Shown here: piece after piece, positions 1 through 9,449 of the stretch | Layout of the letters: each line of letters starts with the position of its first letter | How positions within the stretch are numbered: position 1 is the first letter of the stretch | Source of the DNA: Neomoorella thermoacetica | GTDB taxonomy: Bacteria; Bacillota; DSM-521; Neomoorellales; Neomoorellaceae | Assembly: GCF_001875325.1 (NCBI RefSeq) | Contig: NZ_MDDC01000005.1 | Coordinates: forward strand, 62,001-126,000 | Direction of reading: 5' to 3' | DNA length: 64,000 nucleotides | Made by a program: the position numbers and the translations under genes | Notes under the pieces: model-generated | What the model was told of the DNA's origin: nothing | Databases searched by the model: none | The model's input: only the letters and a program-made list of their open reading frames with translations

Positions 1-335
1 ATAACCAGGAGTTATGCACCTTCAACGTCCCGGCAGTGGTGAGGCGGGGCGATTTACAGATAGCCATCTCCACCGCCGGCAAGAGCCCGGCCCTGGCCCG
101 CCAGTTACGCAAGCAACTGGAAGCTGCAATTGGCCCGGAATACGGACCCTGGTTAGATTTTTTAGGTGAAATACGCCCCCTGCTCAAAAGCGTCTGGCCC
201 AATGATCAAAAAAGGCGGGAGGAACTCCTGCGCCGCCTGGCCGGTGATGAAATCTTATTCCGCCTGGTGGCCAGGGGTAAAGAAGAACTGGCGAAGGAGC
301 GGGTCAAGCAGTGTTTATCGTTGCCGCCGGTCTAA
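1..335 (+). CDS. Precorrin-2 dehydrogenase / sirohydrochlorin ferrochelatase, 3' part
   Basis: This is the C-terminal part of a Met8/SirC-type protein; the start lies before the window. The open frame runs from base 3 to the TAA at 333-335. It begins with the family motif NVPAVVRRGDLQIAIST, followed by GKSPALARQLR, the conserved part of the dimerisation region, and a helical C-terminal domain. In the family these enzymes oxidise precorrin-2 to sirohydrochlorin with NAD+ and, in some members, insert iron to give siroheme. The stop overlaps the hemA start by 25 bases, so it heads the tetrapyrrole operon seen here. Whether this member also chelates iron cannot be decided without the N-terminus. 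Confidence 0.9.
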   Translation, partial: NQELCTFNVPAVVRRGDLQIAISTAGKSPALARQLRKQLEAAIGPEYGPWLDFLGEIRPLLKSVWPNDQKRREELLRRLAGDEILFRLVARGKEELAKERVKQCLSLPPV

Positions 336-1639
336 ATCATCGCACGGCGCCGGTAGCCATCCGGGAGCAGGTGGCCTTTGCCCGTCACGGCCTGCCTACT
401 GCTTTATGCCAGCTAAGGGAAGAGGACGGAGTTGAGGGTTGCGTCATTCTAAGTACCTGCAACCGCACCGAAGTATATATAGCCTGTAACCAGGAGGAAG
501 CCGGCCTCAGGGCGGCTAAAAACTTCCTGGGCCGCTCTTGTAGGCTGGCCCTGGCAGACCTGGAAGGGCATCTCTATACCTTAAACACCCATCATGCTGT
601 GCGCCATTTGTTCCGGGTGGCTGCGGGCCTTGATTCTATGATCCTGGGTGAAGACCAGGTCCTGGCCCAGGTGGCCGAAGCCTACCAGGTGGCCCGGGAA
701 ACGGGGACTACCAATAACGTCCTCAACACCCTCTGGCAGCAGGCTATTTACGCCGGCAAGAGGGTGCGCACGGAGACCCGGATTGATGCCAATACAGTTT
801 CGGTCAGTTATGCGGCCGTAGAACTCGCACGCCAGGTTTTCCATGACAACCTGGACGGCCGGACGGTTTTAGTAATCGGCGCCGGGAAGATGAGCACCCT
901 GGCGGCCCGTTATCTCAAGGATAAAGGCGTCACCACTGTTCTGGTTTCCAACCGGTCTTACGACCGGGCCGTGGCCCTGGCTGCCACCATCGGCGGGCAG
1001 GCCGTGCGCCTGAACGCCCTGGAGGATTATTTACCACGGGCAGATATCGTCATCAGCTGTACGGCAGCCAGCCATTATATCCTGCACCGGGACCAGGTGG
1101 CCCGGGCTGTGGCGGCGCGCCCCGGGGTGCCCCTGATGCTCATTGATATCGCCGTACCCCGGGATATCGAACCTGCCGCCGGCGACCTGCCGGGGGTCAA
1201 GCTCTACGACATTGACGATCTCCAGCAGGTGGTCCTGGCCAACCTGGAGGAAAGGAAAAAAGCGGCCCGGCAGGCGGAGGGGATTATTGCGGCCGAGGCG
1301 GAGGCCTTTTTCCAGTGGCTGGGATCCCTCTATGTCGTGCCCACCATTGTGGCCCTGAAGGAGAAGGCCGGGGCTATTAAAAACGCCGAGGTGCGCCGGG
1401 CCTGTAACCGCCTGGGGCAATTGACCCCCAGGGAGCAAAAGATAATCACTTCCATGGCCACGACTATTGTGAACCAGCTCCTCCATGACGTTATTGTCAA
1501 TTTAAAAGCAGCCGCCCTTACCCCCCGGGGTCACCTCTATGCAGAGGCATTGCAGGAACTTTTCGAGCTGAGGGTCGATAATACCCTTCCCGGCCAGGAA
1601 ATGGCGGTACGGAAGAAGGAGGCCGGAGGTATTGATTGA
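311..1639 (+). CDS. hemA: Glutamyl-tRNA reductase
   Basis: HemA reduces glutamyl-tRNA(Glu) to glutamate-1-semialdehyde with NADPH, the first committed step of C5-pathway tetrapyrrole synthesis. The 442-residue protein has the usual length. It shows the N-terminal catalytic motif STCNRTEVY with the nucleophilic cysteine near residue 50, the GLDSMILGEDQVLAQV helix region, a Rossmann NADPH site (VLVIGAGKMS, about residues 185-195) and the C-terminal dimerisation helix. The GTG start at 311 lies inside the preceding gene, which indicates translational coupling. The stop overlaps the TTG start of hemC by 8 bases. HemL, which completes the 5-aminolevulinate step, lies at the far end of the same cluster. 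Confidence 0.97.
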   Translation: MFIVAAGLNHRTAPVAIREQVAFARHGLPTALCQLREEDGVEGCVILSTCNRTEVYIACNQEEAGLRAAKNFLGRSCRLALADLEGHLYTLNTHHAVRHLFRVAAGLDSMILGEDQVLAQVAEAYQVARETGTTNNVLNTLWQQAIYAGKRVRTETRIDANTVSVSYAAVELARQVFHDNLDGRTVLVIGAGKMSTLAARYLKDKGVTTVLVSNRSYDRAVALAATIGGQAVRLNALEDYLPRADIVISCTAASHYILHRDQVARAVAARPGVPLMLIDIAVPRDIEPAAGDLPGVKLYDIDDLQQVVLANLEERKKAARQAEGIIAAEAEAFFQWLGSLYVVPTIVALKEKAGAIKNAEVRRACNRLGQLTPREQKIITSMATTIVNQLLHDVIVNLKAAALTPRGHLYAEALQELFELRVDNTLPGQEMAVRKKEAGGID

Positions 1640-2573
1640 AATTAAAGTTGGCTCCCGCGAAAGCGAGCTGGCCCGCTGGCAGGCCCGCTGGGTGATACAG
1701 GCCCTGGAGAAGGCCTGGCCCGGGGTTAGCTGCCGCCTGGTGACCCTTAAAACCAGGGGGGATAAAATCCTCGATGTGGCCCTGGCGCGGATTGGCGATA
1801 AGGGCCTTTTTACCAAGGAACTGGAACTGGCCCTCCTGGACGGGGCCATCGACCTGGCCGTCCACAGCATGAAGGACATGCCCACGGCTCTGCCGGAAGG
1901 CCTGGTAATCGGCGCCATCGGGCAACGGGAAGACCCCGCCGACGTCCTGATTTCTCCGGAGGGTTATACCCTGGCGACCCTGCCCAATAAGGCCCGGGTG
2001 GGGACCAGCAGCCTGCGGCGCAAGGCCCAGCTGTCCCACGCCCGGCCGGATCTGGAACTGGTCGACCTGCGGGGGAATGTTCCTACCCGCCTGGCTAAAA
2101 TGAAACGGGACGGGTTGACGGCCATTGTCCTGGCTGCCGCCGGGTTGAAGCGACTGAACCACGGCCAGGTACCCGGGGAACCCATTCCCTACCACATCTG
2201 CCTGCCGGCCGTAGGCCAGGGGGCCATCGGCGTGGAGATCCGGGCCGGCGACCGCCGGGTGGCCGAACTGGTGGCCGCCATCAACCATCCCCCCACAGCT
2301 GCCGCCGTCCGGGCGGAAAGGGCGTACTTGCGCGCCCTGGAGGGAGGCTGCCAGGTTCCCATTGCCGCCCTGGCCACCGTGGAAGATACTGCCCTGGTGT
2401 TGCAGGGAATGGTGGCCAGCCTGGATGGCCGGGAAATGCTGCGGGATTTTGTATCCGGGAGTACCCGGGACCCGGAGGCTGCCGGCCGGGAACTGGCCCG
2501 GAAACTCCTCGCCCGGGGTGCGGGTGAGATTTTGCAGGAGGTTAAGGCGCAAGGTGGAAACTACCAAGGGTAA
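1632..2573 (+). CDS. hemC: Hydroxymethylbilane synthase (porphobilinogen deaminase)
   Basis: HemC joins four porphobilinogens into the linear hydroxymethylbilane. The 313-residue protein starts at a TTG (MIEIKVGSRESELA), overlapping the hemA stop. Visible family motifs are GSRESELARWQ at the N-terminus, VHSMKDMPT near residue 80, VGTSSLRRKAQL near 120, LRGNVPTRLAKM near 140, and LEGGCQVPIAA near residue 240. The cysteine in the last motif carries the dipyrromethane cofactor. The 3' end overlaps the start of the cobA-hemD fusion, so the product can pass directly to the next enzyme of the operon. Confidence 0.97.
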   Translation: MIEIKVGSRESELARWQARWVIQALEKAWPGVSCRLVTLKTRGDKILDVALARIGDKGLFTKELELALLDGAIDLAVHSMKDMPTALPEGLVIGAIGQREDPADVLISPEGYTLATLPNKARVGTSSLRRKAQLSHARPDLELVDLRGNVPTRLAKMKRDGLTAIVLAAAGLKRLNHGQVPGEPIPYHICLPAVGQGAIGVEIRAGDRRVAELVAAINHPPTAAAVRAERAYLRALEGGCQVPIAALATVEDTALVLQGMVASLDGREMLRDFVSGSTRDPEAAGRELARKLLARGAGEILQEVKAQGGNYQG

Positions 2574-4116
2574 AGTATTTTTAGTTGGTGCCGGCCCCGG
2601 CGACCCGGGCCTGCTAACTGTCAAAGGCCGGGAATGCCTGGCCCGGGCCGGGGCTGTAGTCTTCGATCGCTTGCTCAACCCTGCTTTACTGGATTATGCC
2701 CCGCCGGAGGCTGTCAGGATCTACGTCGGTAAAGCGCCGGATCGCCATGCCCTCAGCCAGGACGAGATCAATGACCTCCTGGTGGACCTGGCGCGGCAGG
2801 GGAAACAGGTGGTGCGCCTGAAGGGGGGAGACCCCTTTGTCTTTGGCCGCGGCGGGGAAGAAGCCCTGGCCCTCCGGGCTGCCGGCATCCCCTTCGAAGT
2901 AGTGCCCGGGGTGACGGCTGCCGTAGCCGTGCCGGCCTATGCCGGTATCCCGGTAACCCACCGGGGCCTGGCTTCCACGGCGGCCTTTATAACTGGCAAC
3001 GAAGACCCCCGGAAAGGAAACAGCGCCATTAACTGGGAGGGGTTGGCCCGGGCCGTTGACACCCTGGTTTTTTTAATGGGTATGGCCAACCTGCCCTACA
3101 TTGTCAGCCGCCTCCTGGCCTGCGGCCGCTCTCCCGATACACCGGTGGCTCTCATTCGCTGGGGCACCAGGGCCGAGCAGGAGACCCTGACCGGCACCCT
3201 GGCGGATATCGAGGCTCGAGCCCAGAAAGCCGGTTTCCGCAACCCGGCCATTATCATCATCGGCCAGGTGGTCAACCTGCGTTCAACCCTGGCCTGGCTG
3301 GAGGATAAACCCCTCTTCGGCCGGCGGGTGATCGTTACCCGTCCCCGGGCCCAGGCGGAAAGCCTGGCCCGGAGCCTGGCGGACCTGGGGGCAGAAGTCA
3401 TAAATTTCCCGGTTATCAGGACGGAACCTCCGGCCGACTGGCAACCCCTGGATAGCGCCCTGGACGCTATCGGGGAGTTTGATTGGATCATATTTACCAG
3501 TGCCAACGGTGTCCGTTACTTCTGGCGCCGGCTCCTGGAACGGCACCAGGATATCCGTTCCCTGGCCGGAACCAGGTTTGCCGCCATTGGCCCGGCCACT
3601 GCCCGTGCCCTGGAGGAACGGGGCCTCCTGACCGACTGGCAACCCGGGGAATATGTAGCCGAAGCCGTGGCTGCCGGCCTGGGACCCCGGGTCAGGGGCC
3701 GGCGGGTCCTCCTGCCCCGGGCTGATATCGCCCGTCCTTTCCTGGCCGCGGACCTCCGCCGCCAGGGGGCAGAAGTAACGGAGGTAACGGCCTACCGGAC
3801 GGTGAAGAATGAAGAAAACGCCGGGTATCTCCAAGAGATGCTGGCCGCCGGTAAGGTAACCGCCGTCACCTTTACCAGTTCTTCGACGGTACGGGCCTTC
3901 CTTGACCTGCTCGGGGCCGGGGCCCTGGATTTAGTGCGGGGAGTAGACGTTTTTTGCCTCGGCCCGATCACGGCGGCCACAGCCCGGGAGGCCGGCCTGC
4001 AGGTAGCCGCCACGGCCGGCGAGTATACAGGAGAGGGGCTGGTGCGGGCCCTGGAAAACTATTATACAACTGTAAGGGCCGGGGGCGGTGATAGCAACCA
4101 ACCCCGGAGCCTTTAA
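2554..4116 (+). CDS. cobA-hemD: Uroporphyrinogen-III C-methyltransferase / uroporphyrinogen-III synthase fusion
   Basis: This is a two-domain fusion of 520 residues. The N-terminal ~250 residues are a SAM-dependent uroporphyrinogen-III methyltransferase (VGAGPGDPGLLTVKG at the start; RLKGGDPFVFGRGGEE near residue 90), which makes precorrin-2. From about residue 255 (GRRVIVTRPRAQAESLA) follows a HemD domain that closes hydroxymethylbilane to uroporphyrinogen III. The open frame extends upstream into hemC, but the family N-terminus and the AGGAGG at 2536-2541 place the start at GTG 2554. The fusion couples synthesis and methylation and so favours flow to siroheme and cobalamin. Such CobA-HemD fusions are known in Clostridia and relatives. 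Confidence 0.95.
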   Translation: METTKGKVFLVGAGPGDPGLLTVKGRECLARAGAVVFDRLLNPALLDYAPPEAVRIYVGKAPDRHALSQDEINDLLVDLARQGKQVVRLKGGDPFVFGRGGEEALALRAAGIPFEVVPGVTAAVAVPAYAGIPVTHRGLASTAAFITGNEDPRKGNSAINWEGLARAVDTLVFLMGMANLPYIVSRLLACGRSPDTPVALIRWGTRAEQETLTGTLADIEARAQKAGFRNPAIIIIGQVVNLRSTLAWLEDKPLFGRRVIVTRPRAQAESLARSLADLGAEVINFPVIRTEPPADWQPLDSALDAIGEFDWIIFTSANGVRYFWRRLLERHQDIRSLAGTRFAAIGPATARALEERGLLTDWQPGEYVAEAVAAGLGPRVRGRRVLLPRADIARPFLAADLRRQGAEVTEVTAYRTVKNEENAGYLQEMLAAGKVTAVTFTSSSTVRAFLDLLGAGALDLVRGVDVFCLGPITAATAREAGLQVAATAGEYTGEGLVRALENYYTTVRAGGGDSNQPRSL

Positions 4117-4143
4117 GAGTAACCGCGAGGCGGGTGAGGCAAA

Positions 4144-5322
4144 CTGATCAGTCTCACAAAGCTGCTTTTTGATGATAACTACTTTGGCGACAACCTGCGT
4201 TACAGCCAGGCTGTCCGTGAGGCGACGGCAGGCGCCCGCCGGGACAGCGGGCCGGTGGTCGTCTGGAACTGCACCCGGGACTGCAACCTCAAGTGCCGGC
4301 ACTGTTACGCCGGTGCCGGGAGCGGGGCGGCCGGGGACGAAATGACGACGCCGGAGGCCAGGAACTTCCTGGACCAGCTGGTAGCTTTCCGGGTGCCGGT
4401 CCTCCTCTTATCCGGGGGCGAGCCCCTGGCACGGCCGGATATCTTTGACCTGATGGCCACCGCCGTCAAACAGGGACTGCGGGTCACCCTCTCTACCAAC
4501 GGCACCCTTATTGATCGCGGCACCGCCCGGGAGCTGAAAAAAATCGGCGTCAGCTACGTGGGTATCAGCCTGGATGGCATTGAGTCCAAACATGACGCCT
4601 TCCGGGGCGTGAAGGGGGCCTTCCAGGCAGCACTGGAAGGCATCCGCAACTGCCTGGCGGTAGACCAGCGGGTGGGCCTGCGCTTTACCATCAGCCGGGC
4701 CAATGTCGACCAACTGGAGGAAATTTTTTACCTGATCCGGGAAGAAAACATTCCCCGGGCCTGTTTCTACCACCTGGTTTACAGCGGCCGGGGCAGTGAA
4801 CTGGCCGGTGAAGACCTGAATCATGAAGAGAGCCGGGCGGCTATGGATTTTCTGATTACCGCCGCCAGGCGCATGAAAAAGCAGGGCCGGGAAATTGAAA
4901 TCCTGACGGTGGACAACCATGCCGACGGAATCTACCTTTACCTGAAATTGCTCCGGGTAGACCCGGAACGGTCGGCAGCCGTCCGGGAGTTATTGCGCCT
5001 GAATGGCGGCAACCGCAGCGGTATCGCCATCGGCGCCGTTGACTGGGCCGGTGCCGTCCATCCGGACCAGTTCACCATGCACCACACCCTGGGGAACGTC
5101 CGGGAACGCCCCTTCGGCGAGATATGGACGGACCTCAGCAATCCCCTGCTGAAGGGCCTGCGGGACCGCAAACCCCTGTTAAAGGGCCGCTGTCGCACCT
5201 GCGCCTGGCTGGACTTGTGTAACGGCAACTGCCGCGCCCGGGCGGAAAGCGTCACCGGCGACTTCTGGGAATCCGATCCGGCCTGTTATTTGACAGACGG
5301 GGAAATATCAGGTGCTTCCTGA
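4144..5322 (+). CDS. nirJ1: Radical SAM protein NirJ1/AhbC-like (siroheme to heme branch)
   Basis: This radical SAM enzyme has the cluster motif CNLKCRHC (C-x3-C-x2-C) and a C-terminal SPASM-type cysteine region (CRTCAWLDLC followed by NGNCRARAE). NirJ1/AhbC-type proteins remove acetate side chains from didecarboxysiroheme in the alternative heme route. The family N-terminus (ISLTKLLFDDNYFGDNLRY here) is encoded from 4144, but the only possible start there is CTG: an in-frame TGA sits at 4135-4137, and no ATG, GTG or TTG occurs until GTG 4255, which would delete this conserved segment. A CTG start is therefore inferred, with a weak GGTGAGG upstream. Role by family and context; start uncertain. 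Confidence 0.85.
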   Translation: MISLTKLLFDDNYFGDNLRYSQAVREATAGARRDSGPVVVWNCTRDCNLKCRHCYAGAGSGAAGDEMTTPEARNFLDQLVAFRVPVLLLSGGEPLARPDIFDLMATAVKQGLRVTLSTNGTLIDRGTARELKKIGVSYVGISLDGIESKHDAFRGVKGAFQAALEGIRNCLAVDQRVGLRFTISRANVDQLEEIFYLIREENIPRACFYHLVYSGRGSELAGEDLNHEESRAAMDFLITAARRMKKQGREIEILTVDNHADGIYLYLKLLRVDPERSAAVRELLRLNGGNRSGIAIGAVDWAGAVHPDQFTMHHTLGNVRERPFGEIWTDLSNPLLKGLRDRKPLLKGRCRTCAWLDLCNGNCRARAESVTGDFWESDPACYLTDGEISGAS

Positions 5323-5920
5323 AAGCCCCTCATGGCGATACCTCCTCCGAAAACGGGGTTCTGCCAAAAAAATGGTTATTGATGGTTGGGCTATACTCCA
5401 GCTTATTCAGGGGCTGGAGGTACAGGCTCCTGGCTGCGGGTGCTTAAGCTAGCAAACTTGGGGCTCAGTTGCTTAAGGGGCGGGGTGGCCTGGCTTTTCT
5501 CCCCTTGATCAATCATAACGGGGCGAGGTGTTTCTCGTTCCTGAAGCCGCGTTGCGATCCCATCCCGTTCACCGCGCCTCCCCGGAGCTTCGCCGGGTCT
5601 GCTAGCGCCGCGAACCAAGTCGCCCTCCGCCTGTACCTTCCGGCCCCTTGCCTCTACATTTTCATGGCTCGCTGACGGAGGCGTCAGCCCCCATGATGGG
5701 CTCCTGCAGGATGAAAATATATAGCTGACATTTGTCTGAAGCTAGGACCATGTGGCGAGCGCGAACAAGACCAATCAAAGAAAGGGGCATCTGGGGAGGA
5801 GATGCGGTAGCTGGCGTATGTCCCGAAGCCTATGAGGCGCATAGTGGCGGTAACAGGATACTCAAGGTGAACGCCTTTAACAGTCTAAACTTCATATAAG
5901 TCCTCTCGGAGGTGGTTTTG
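5323..5920 (+). other. Non-coding interval in the heme operon, possible intron-derived remnant
   Basis: This is about 600 bases between nirJ1 and hemB with no convincing gene. The ORFs present lack ribosome sites and recognisable protein. Around 5740-5905 the sequence is purine-rich and looks like structured RNA. The block at 5845-5872 (GGCGGTAACAGGATACTC, then AAGGTGAACG) resembles, by eye, domain-I text of bacterial group II introns. No reverse transcriptase and no complete intron end was identified. The AGG-rich CGGAGGT at 5907-5913 is the hemB ribosome site. The identity is unproven. Confidence 0.3.
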
Positions 5921-6895
5921 ATGACCGGTTTTCCCGTTTGCCGGCCGCGGCGCCTGCGGCAGAACGCATCCCTGCGGTCCATGGTCCGGGAGACGGAGAT
6001 TAACCCCCGCGACCTGATCTACCCCCTCTTTGCCATCCACGGCCGGGGAGTTAAGAATCCCGTACCCTCCCTGCCCGGCGTTTACCAGCTTTCCATCGAT
6101 AATCTGGTGCAAGAAGCCGGGGAAGCGGTGGCCGCCGGCATCCCGGCAGTCCTCCTCTTCGGCATCCCGGCCACCAAGGACGAGGTCGGTTCCGGGGCTT
6201 ACGACCCCCACGGCATCGTCCAGGAGGCCGTGCGGGCCCTGAAAAAGGCCTACCCGGAACTCCTGATCATTACCGATGTCTGCCTGTGCGAGTACACCAG
6301 CCACGGCCACTGCGGCCTTGTGGACGACGGCCAGGTCCTCAACGACCCCACCCTGGAGTTAATAGCTAAAACCGCCCTTTCTCACGTCGAAGCCGGGGCC
6401 GATATCGTAGCGCCCTCGGATATGATGGACGGCCGGGTGGGGGCCATCCGCAAGCTCCTGGACGCCAACGGCTTTACCCAGACTCCAATCCTGGCCTACT
6501 CGGCCAAGTATGCCTCCGTTTTTTACGGGCCCTTCCGGGATGCCGCCGGTTCGGCGCCCCAGTTCGGCGACCGCCGGGGCTACCAGATGGACCCCGCCAA
6601 CAGCGATGAGGCCCTGCGGGAAGTGGCACTCGACCTCCAGGAGGGGGCCGACATGGTCATGGTGAAACCGGCCCTGCCCTACCTGGATATAATCCGCCGG
6701 GTGAAAGACAACTTTAACGTCCCCCTGGCGGCCTACCAGGTCAGCGGCGAGTACGCCATGCTGAAAAGCGCCGCCGCCAACGGCTGGCTGGATGAAGAGC
6801 AAAGCGTCCTGGAAGCCCTGACGGCCATCAAAAGGGCCGGGGCGGATCTCATTATCACCTATTACGCTAAAGATGTCGCCAGGTGGTTAAAGTAA
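5921..6895 (+). CDS. hemB: Porphobilinogen synthase (delta-aminolevulinic acid dehydratase)
   Basis: HemB condenses two 5-aminolevulinate molecules to porphobilinogen. The 324-residue protein has the family length and shows [18 protein letters not shown] at the N-terminus, the cysteine-containing metal-site segment [14 protein letters not shown] near residue 120 (zinc-type enzyme), the Schiff-base lysine regions [16 protein letters not shown] near 195 and [11 protein letters not shown] near 245. ATG 5921 is chosen over the in-frame GTG 5912 because CGGAGGT at 5907-5913 is correctly spaced. The stop TAA shares a base with the next ATG, which implies translational coupling to nirJ2. Confidence 0.97.
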   Translation: MTGFPVCRPRRLRQNASLRSMVRETEINPRDLIYPLFAIHGRGVKNPVPSLPGVYQLSIDNLVQEAGEAVAAGIPAVLLFGIPATKDEVGSGAYDPHGIVQEAVRALKKAYPELLIITDVCLCEYTSHGHCGLVDDGQVLNDPTLELIAKTALSHVEAGADIVAPSDMMDGRVGAIRKLLDANGFTQTPILAYSAKYASVFYGPFRDAAGSAPQFGDRRGYQMDPANSDEALREVALDLQEGADMVMVKPALPYLDIIRRVKDNFNVPLAAYQVSGEYAMLKSAAANGWLDEEQSVLEALTAIKRAGADLIITYYAKDVARWLK

Positions 6896-7902
6896 TGCTC
6901 TTATCCTGGAATACGACCAACCAGTGCAACCTTTACTGCGACCACTGCTACCGGGATGCCGGCGCCAGGGTGGAGGATGAGTTGACCACCGCCGAGGCCG
7001 GCCATCTCATTGACGAGGCCGCTAAAGCTGGCTTCAGGATTATAATCTTTAGCGGCGGCGAACCCCTGCTGCGGCCCGACCTGCCGGAGCTGGTGGGCCG
7101 GGCGGCAGCCAGGGGGTTGCGCCCGGTCCTGGGTAGCAACGGCACCCTCCTCACCCCGGACCTGGCCCGGGAATTAAAAACCGCCGGGGCCCTGGCGGTG
7201 GGGATTTCCCTGGACAGCCGCGATCCGGCCCGCCACGACCGCCTGCGGCGGCAGGAGGGAGCCTGGCAGAAGGCTATCGACGGCATGGCGGCCTGCCGGG
7301 GAGCAGGTCTGCCCTTCCAGGTGCACACCACCGTCTTTGATTGGAACCAGGACGAACTGGAGAAACTAACAGACCTGGCGGTAGAGCTGGGGGCCGTGGC
7401 CCATCACTTCTTTTTCCTGGTGCCCACCGGCCGGGCGGCGAGCATCGAAGCCGAGTCGCTGCGGGCCGCCGAATACGAGGCCACCCTCAAGCGCATTTTA
7501 CAAAAGCAGCAACAGGTGGAGATCGAGTTAAAGCCTACCTGTGCCCCCCAGTTCATGCGCCTGGCCCGCCAGCTGGGAATACCGGTGCGCTACCAGCGCG
7601 GCTGCCTGGCCGGCATCGCCTACTGCCTCATCAACCCCCGGGGAGATGTCCAGCCCTGCGCCTACCTGAACCTGCCAGTGGGCAACGTGCGGGAGGTACC
7701 CTTCAGCCGTCTCTGGCGGGAGAGCCCGGTCTTCCAGCGCCTGCGCACGGAAGAGTACAGCGGCGGTTGCGGCCGCTGCGGCTATAAAAAAATCTGCGGC
7801 GGCTGCCGGGCCCGGGCCTGGTATTATCACGGCGATTATATGGCCGGAGAACCCTGGTGCCTCTACCGGGGCCGGCAGGGCGCGGCGGCGCACGACAATT
7901 AA
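6895..7902 (+). CDS. nirJ2: Radical SAM protein NirJ2/AhbD-like (heme synthase type)
   Basis: This radical SAM protein of 335 residues has CNLYCDHC near residue 12 and a C-terminal cysteine cluster (CGRCGYKKICGGCRARAW) that would bind auxiliary iron-sulfur clusters. It is paralogous in layout to the nirJ1 product upstream. AhbD/NirJ2-type enzymes convert the propionates of Fe-coproporphyrin III to vinyl groups to give heme in the siroheme-dependent pathway. A GTG at 6883 is in frame, but the AGGTGG at 6881-6886 fits ATG 6895, which overlaps the hemB stop as TAATG. The siroheme decarboxylase AhbA/B genes expected for the route are not in this window. Confidence 0.87.
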   Translation: MLLSWNTTNQCNLYCDHCYRDAGARVEDELTTAEAGHLIDEAAKAGFRIIIFSGGEPLLRPDLPELVGRAAARGLRPVLGSNGTLLTPDLARELKTAGALAVGISLDSRDPARHDRLRRQEGAWQKAIDGMAACRGAGLPFQVHTTVFDWNQDELEKLTDLAVELGAVAHHFFFLVPTGRAASIEAESLRAAEYEATLKRILQKQQQVEIELKPTCAPQFMRLARQLGIPVRYQRGCLAGIAYCLINPRGDVQPCAYLNLPVGNVREVPFSRLWRESPVFQRLRTEEYSGGCGRCGYKKICGGCRARAWYYHGDYMAGEPWCLYRGRQGAAAHDN

Positions 7903-7953
7903 ATCCCGCCGTGCGATAATCGGAGAATAAATATTGGGAAGGTGGGATCATCC

Positions 7954-9267
7954 TTGACTGATTCGGAAGCCTGGCCCCGGTCGGCAGCCGCCTTTGCCGA
8001 GGCCGTCAAACTCATGCCAGGTGGCGTCAACAGCCCGGTCCGGGCTTTTAAATCCGTTGGCCTGACCCCGCCCTTTATCCAGCGGGGGGAGGGGGCCTAC
8101 CTCTATGATATAGACGGCCATAAGTATATTGACTACGTCTCTTCCTGGGGTCCCCTGATCCTGGGTCACCGCCATCCGGAGATCACAGCCGCCCTGGAAA
8201 AAACCCTGCGCGAGATGGGGACCAGCTTCGGCGCCCCTACGGAACTGGAAAACGAGCTGGCCCGGGAAATCATTACCGCCATGCCGGCAGTAGAAATGGT
8301 CCGCCTGGTGAATTCTGGTACAGAGGCGACCATGAGCGCCCTGCGCCTGGCCCGGGGTTATACCGGCCGGGAAAAGGTCGTCAAGTTCGCAGGCTGTTAC
8401 CACGGCCATGCCGACTACTTCCTCATCCAGGCCGGTTCCGGAGCCCTGACCTTTGGCGTTCCCAACAGCCCTGGCGTCCCGGCCACCGTAGCCGCCAACA
8501 CCATTGTCGCCCCCTATAACGACCTGGCGGCTGTGGAGGATATCTTCCAGAAGGCAGGGGAAGAGATTGCCGCTGTGATTGTTGAGCCTGTAGCGGGTAA
8601 CATGGGCTGTGTCCCCCCCCTGCCGGGCTTCCTGGCCGGTTTAAGGGCCATCACGAAGGAATACGGCAGCCTGTTAATCTTCGATGAAGTAATGACCGGT
8701 TTCCGTGTAGCCTTCGGCGGCGCCCAGGCCCTCTACGGCATTAGACCTGATCTCACCTGCCTGGGCAAGATTATCGGCGGCGGCCTGCCGGTGGGAGCCT
8801 ACGGCGGCCGGCGGGAGATCATGGAGAGAGTGGCCCCGTCCGGGCCGGTCTACCAGGCCGGCACCCTGTCCGGCAACCCCCTGGCCGTAAGCGCCGGCCT
8901 GGCTACCCTGAAGGAATTAAAAAAACCAGGCACTTACGAACGCCTGGAAAGTCTCTCCGCCCGCCTGGAAAAGGGCCTGCAGGAAGCTGCCGCCGGGGCC
9001 GGGGTACCGGTAACCTTCAACCGGGTGGGAGCCATGTTCACGACCTTCTTCAACCCGGGACCGGTAACAGATTATGCCACGGCCACAGCCAGCGACACCA
9101 GGGCTTTTGCCGCCTATTTCCGGGCTATGTTGCGCCAGGGGATTTACCTGGCCCCCTCCCAGTTTGAGGCTGCCTTCATGTCTCTGGCCCACACCGAGGC
9201 TGACATCGACTGCACCATCGCCGCCGCCCGGGAGGCTTTCAAAGGGGTTGCCCCTGGCGATAGCTAA
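7954..9267 (+). CDS. hemL: Glutamate-1-semialdehyde 2,1-aminomutase
   Basis: HemL is a PLP-dependent class-III aminotransferase-fold enzyme that turns glutamate-1-semialdehyde into 5-aminolevulinate, completing the step begun by HemA. The 437-residue protein has typical motifs: [43 protein letters not shown] and the PLP lysine in [21 protein letters not shown] at 7942 is in frame, but AAGGTGG at 7939-7945 is well placed for TTG 7954. It is the last gene of the tetrapyrrole operon; a strong terminator follows 135 bases downstream. Confidence 0.97.
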   Translation: MTDSEAWPRSAAAFAEAVKLMPGGVNSPVRAFKSVGLTPPFIQRGEGAYLYDIDGHKYIDYVSSWGPLILGHRHPEITAALEKTLREMGTSFGAPTELENELAREIITAMPAVEMVRLVNSGTEATMSALRLARGYTGREKVVKFAGCYHGHADYFLIQAGSGALTFGVPNSPGVPATVAANTIVAPYNDLAAVEDIFQKAGEEIAAVIVEPVAGNMGCVPPLPGFLAGLRAITKEYGSLLIFDEVMTGFRVAFGGAQALYGIRPDLTCLGKIIGGGLPVGAYGGRREIMERVAPSGPVYQAGTLSGNPLAVSAGLATLKELKKPGTYERLESLSARLEKGLQEAAAGAGVPVTFNRVGAMFTTFFNPGPVTDYATATASDTRAFAAYFRAMLRQGIYLAPSQFEAAFMSLAHTEADIDCTIAAAREAFKGVAPGDS

Positions 9268-9402
9268 CCGCTGGCGCAGTGAAAATACCAACCGCTGCAC
9301 CCGGAACCGGTTTATAAAAAATTTTTCTGGTAACCATGTATAACATTTACCGGAAAGGTTATACTAGGAATACACACTCACTTCTTCAAAGACCTCCTTG
9401 AG

Positions 9403-9447
9403 CCAGCAGGGCCTTGAGCAATGACGTTCAAGGCCCTGTTGGTTTTT
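9403..9447 (+). terminator. Rho-independent terminator, bidirectional
   Basis: A 17-bp near-perfect stem (9403-9419 with 9426-9442, core CAGGGCCTTGA) is followed by TTTTT at 9443-9447. It ends the heme operon. The preceding minus-strand molybdopterin gene stops at 9450 and would meet the same hairpin from the other side. Confidence 0.88.
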
Positions 9448-9449
9448 GG

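Noticed and set aside
1518-2678. Long minus-strand ORF opposite hemC (386 codons)
   Set aside because: It is a shadow frame produced by high-GC coding bias; the plus strand encodes an unmistakable HemC.
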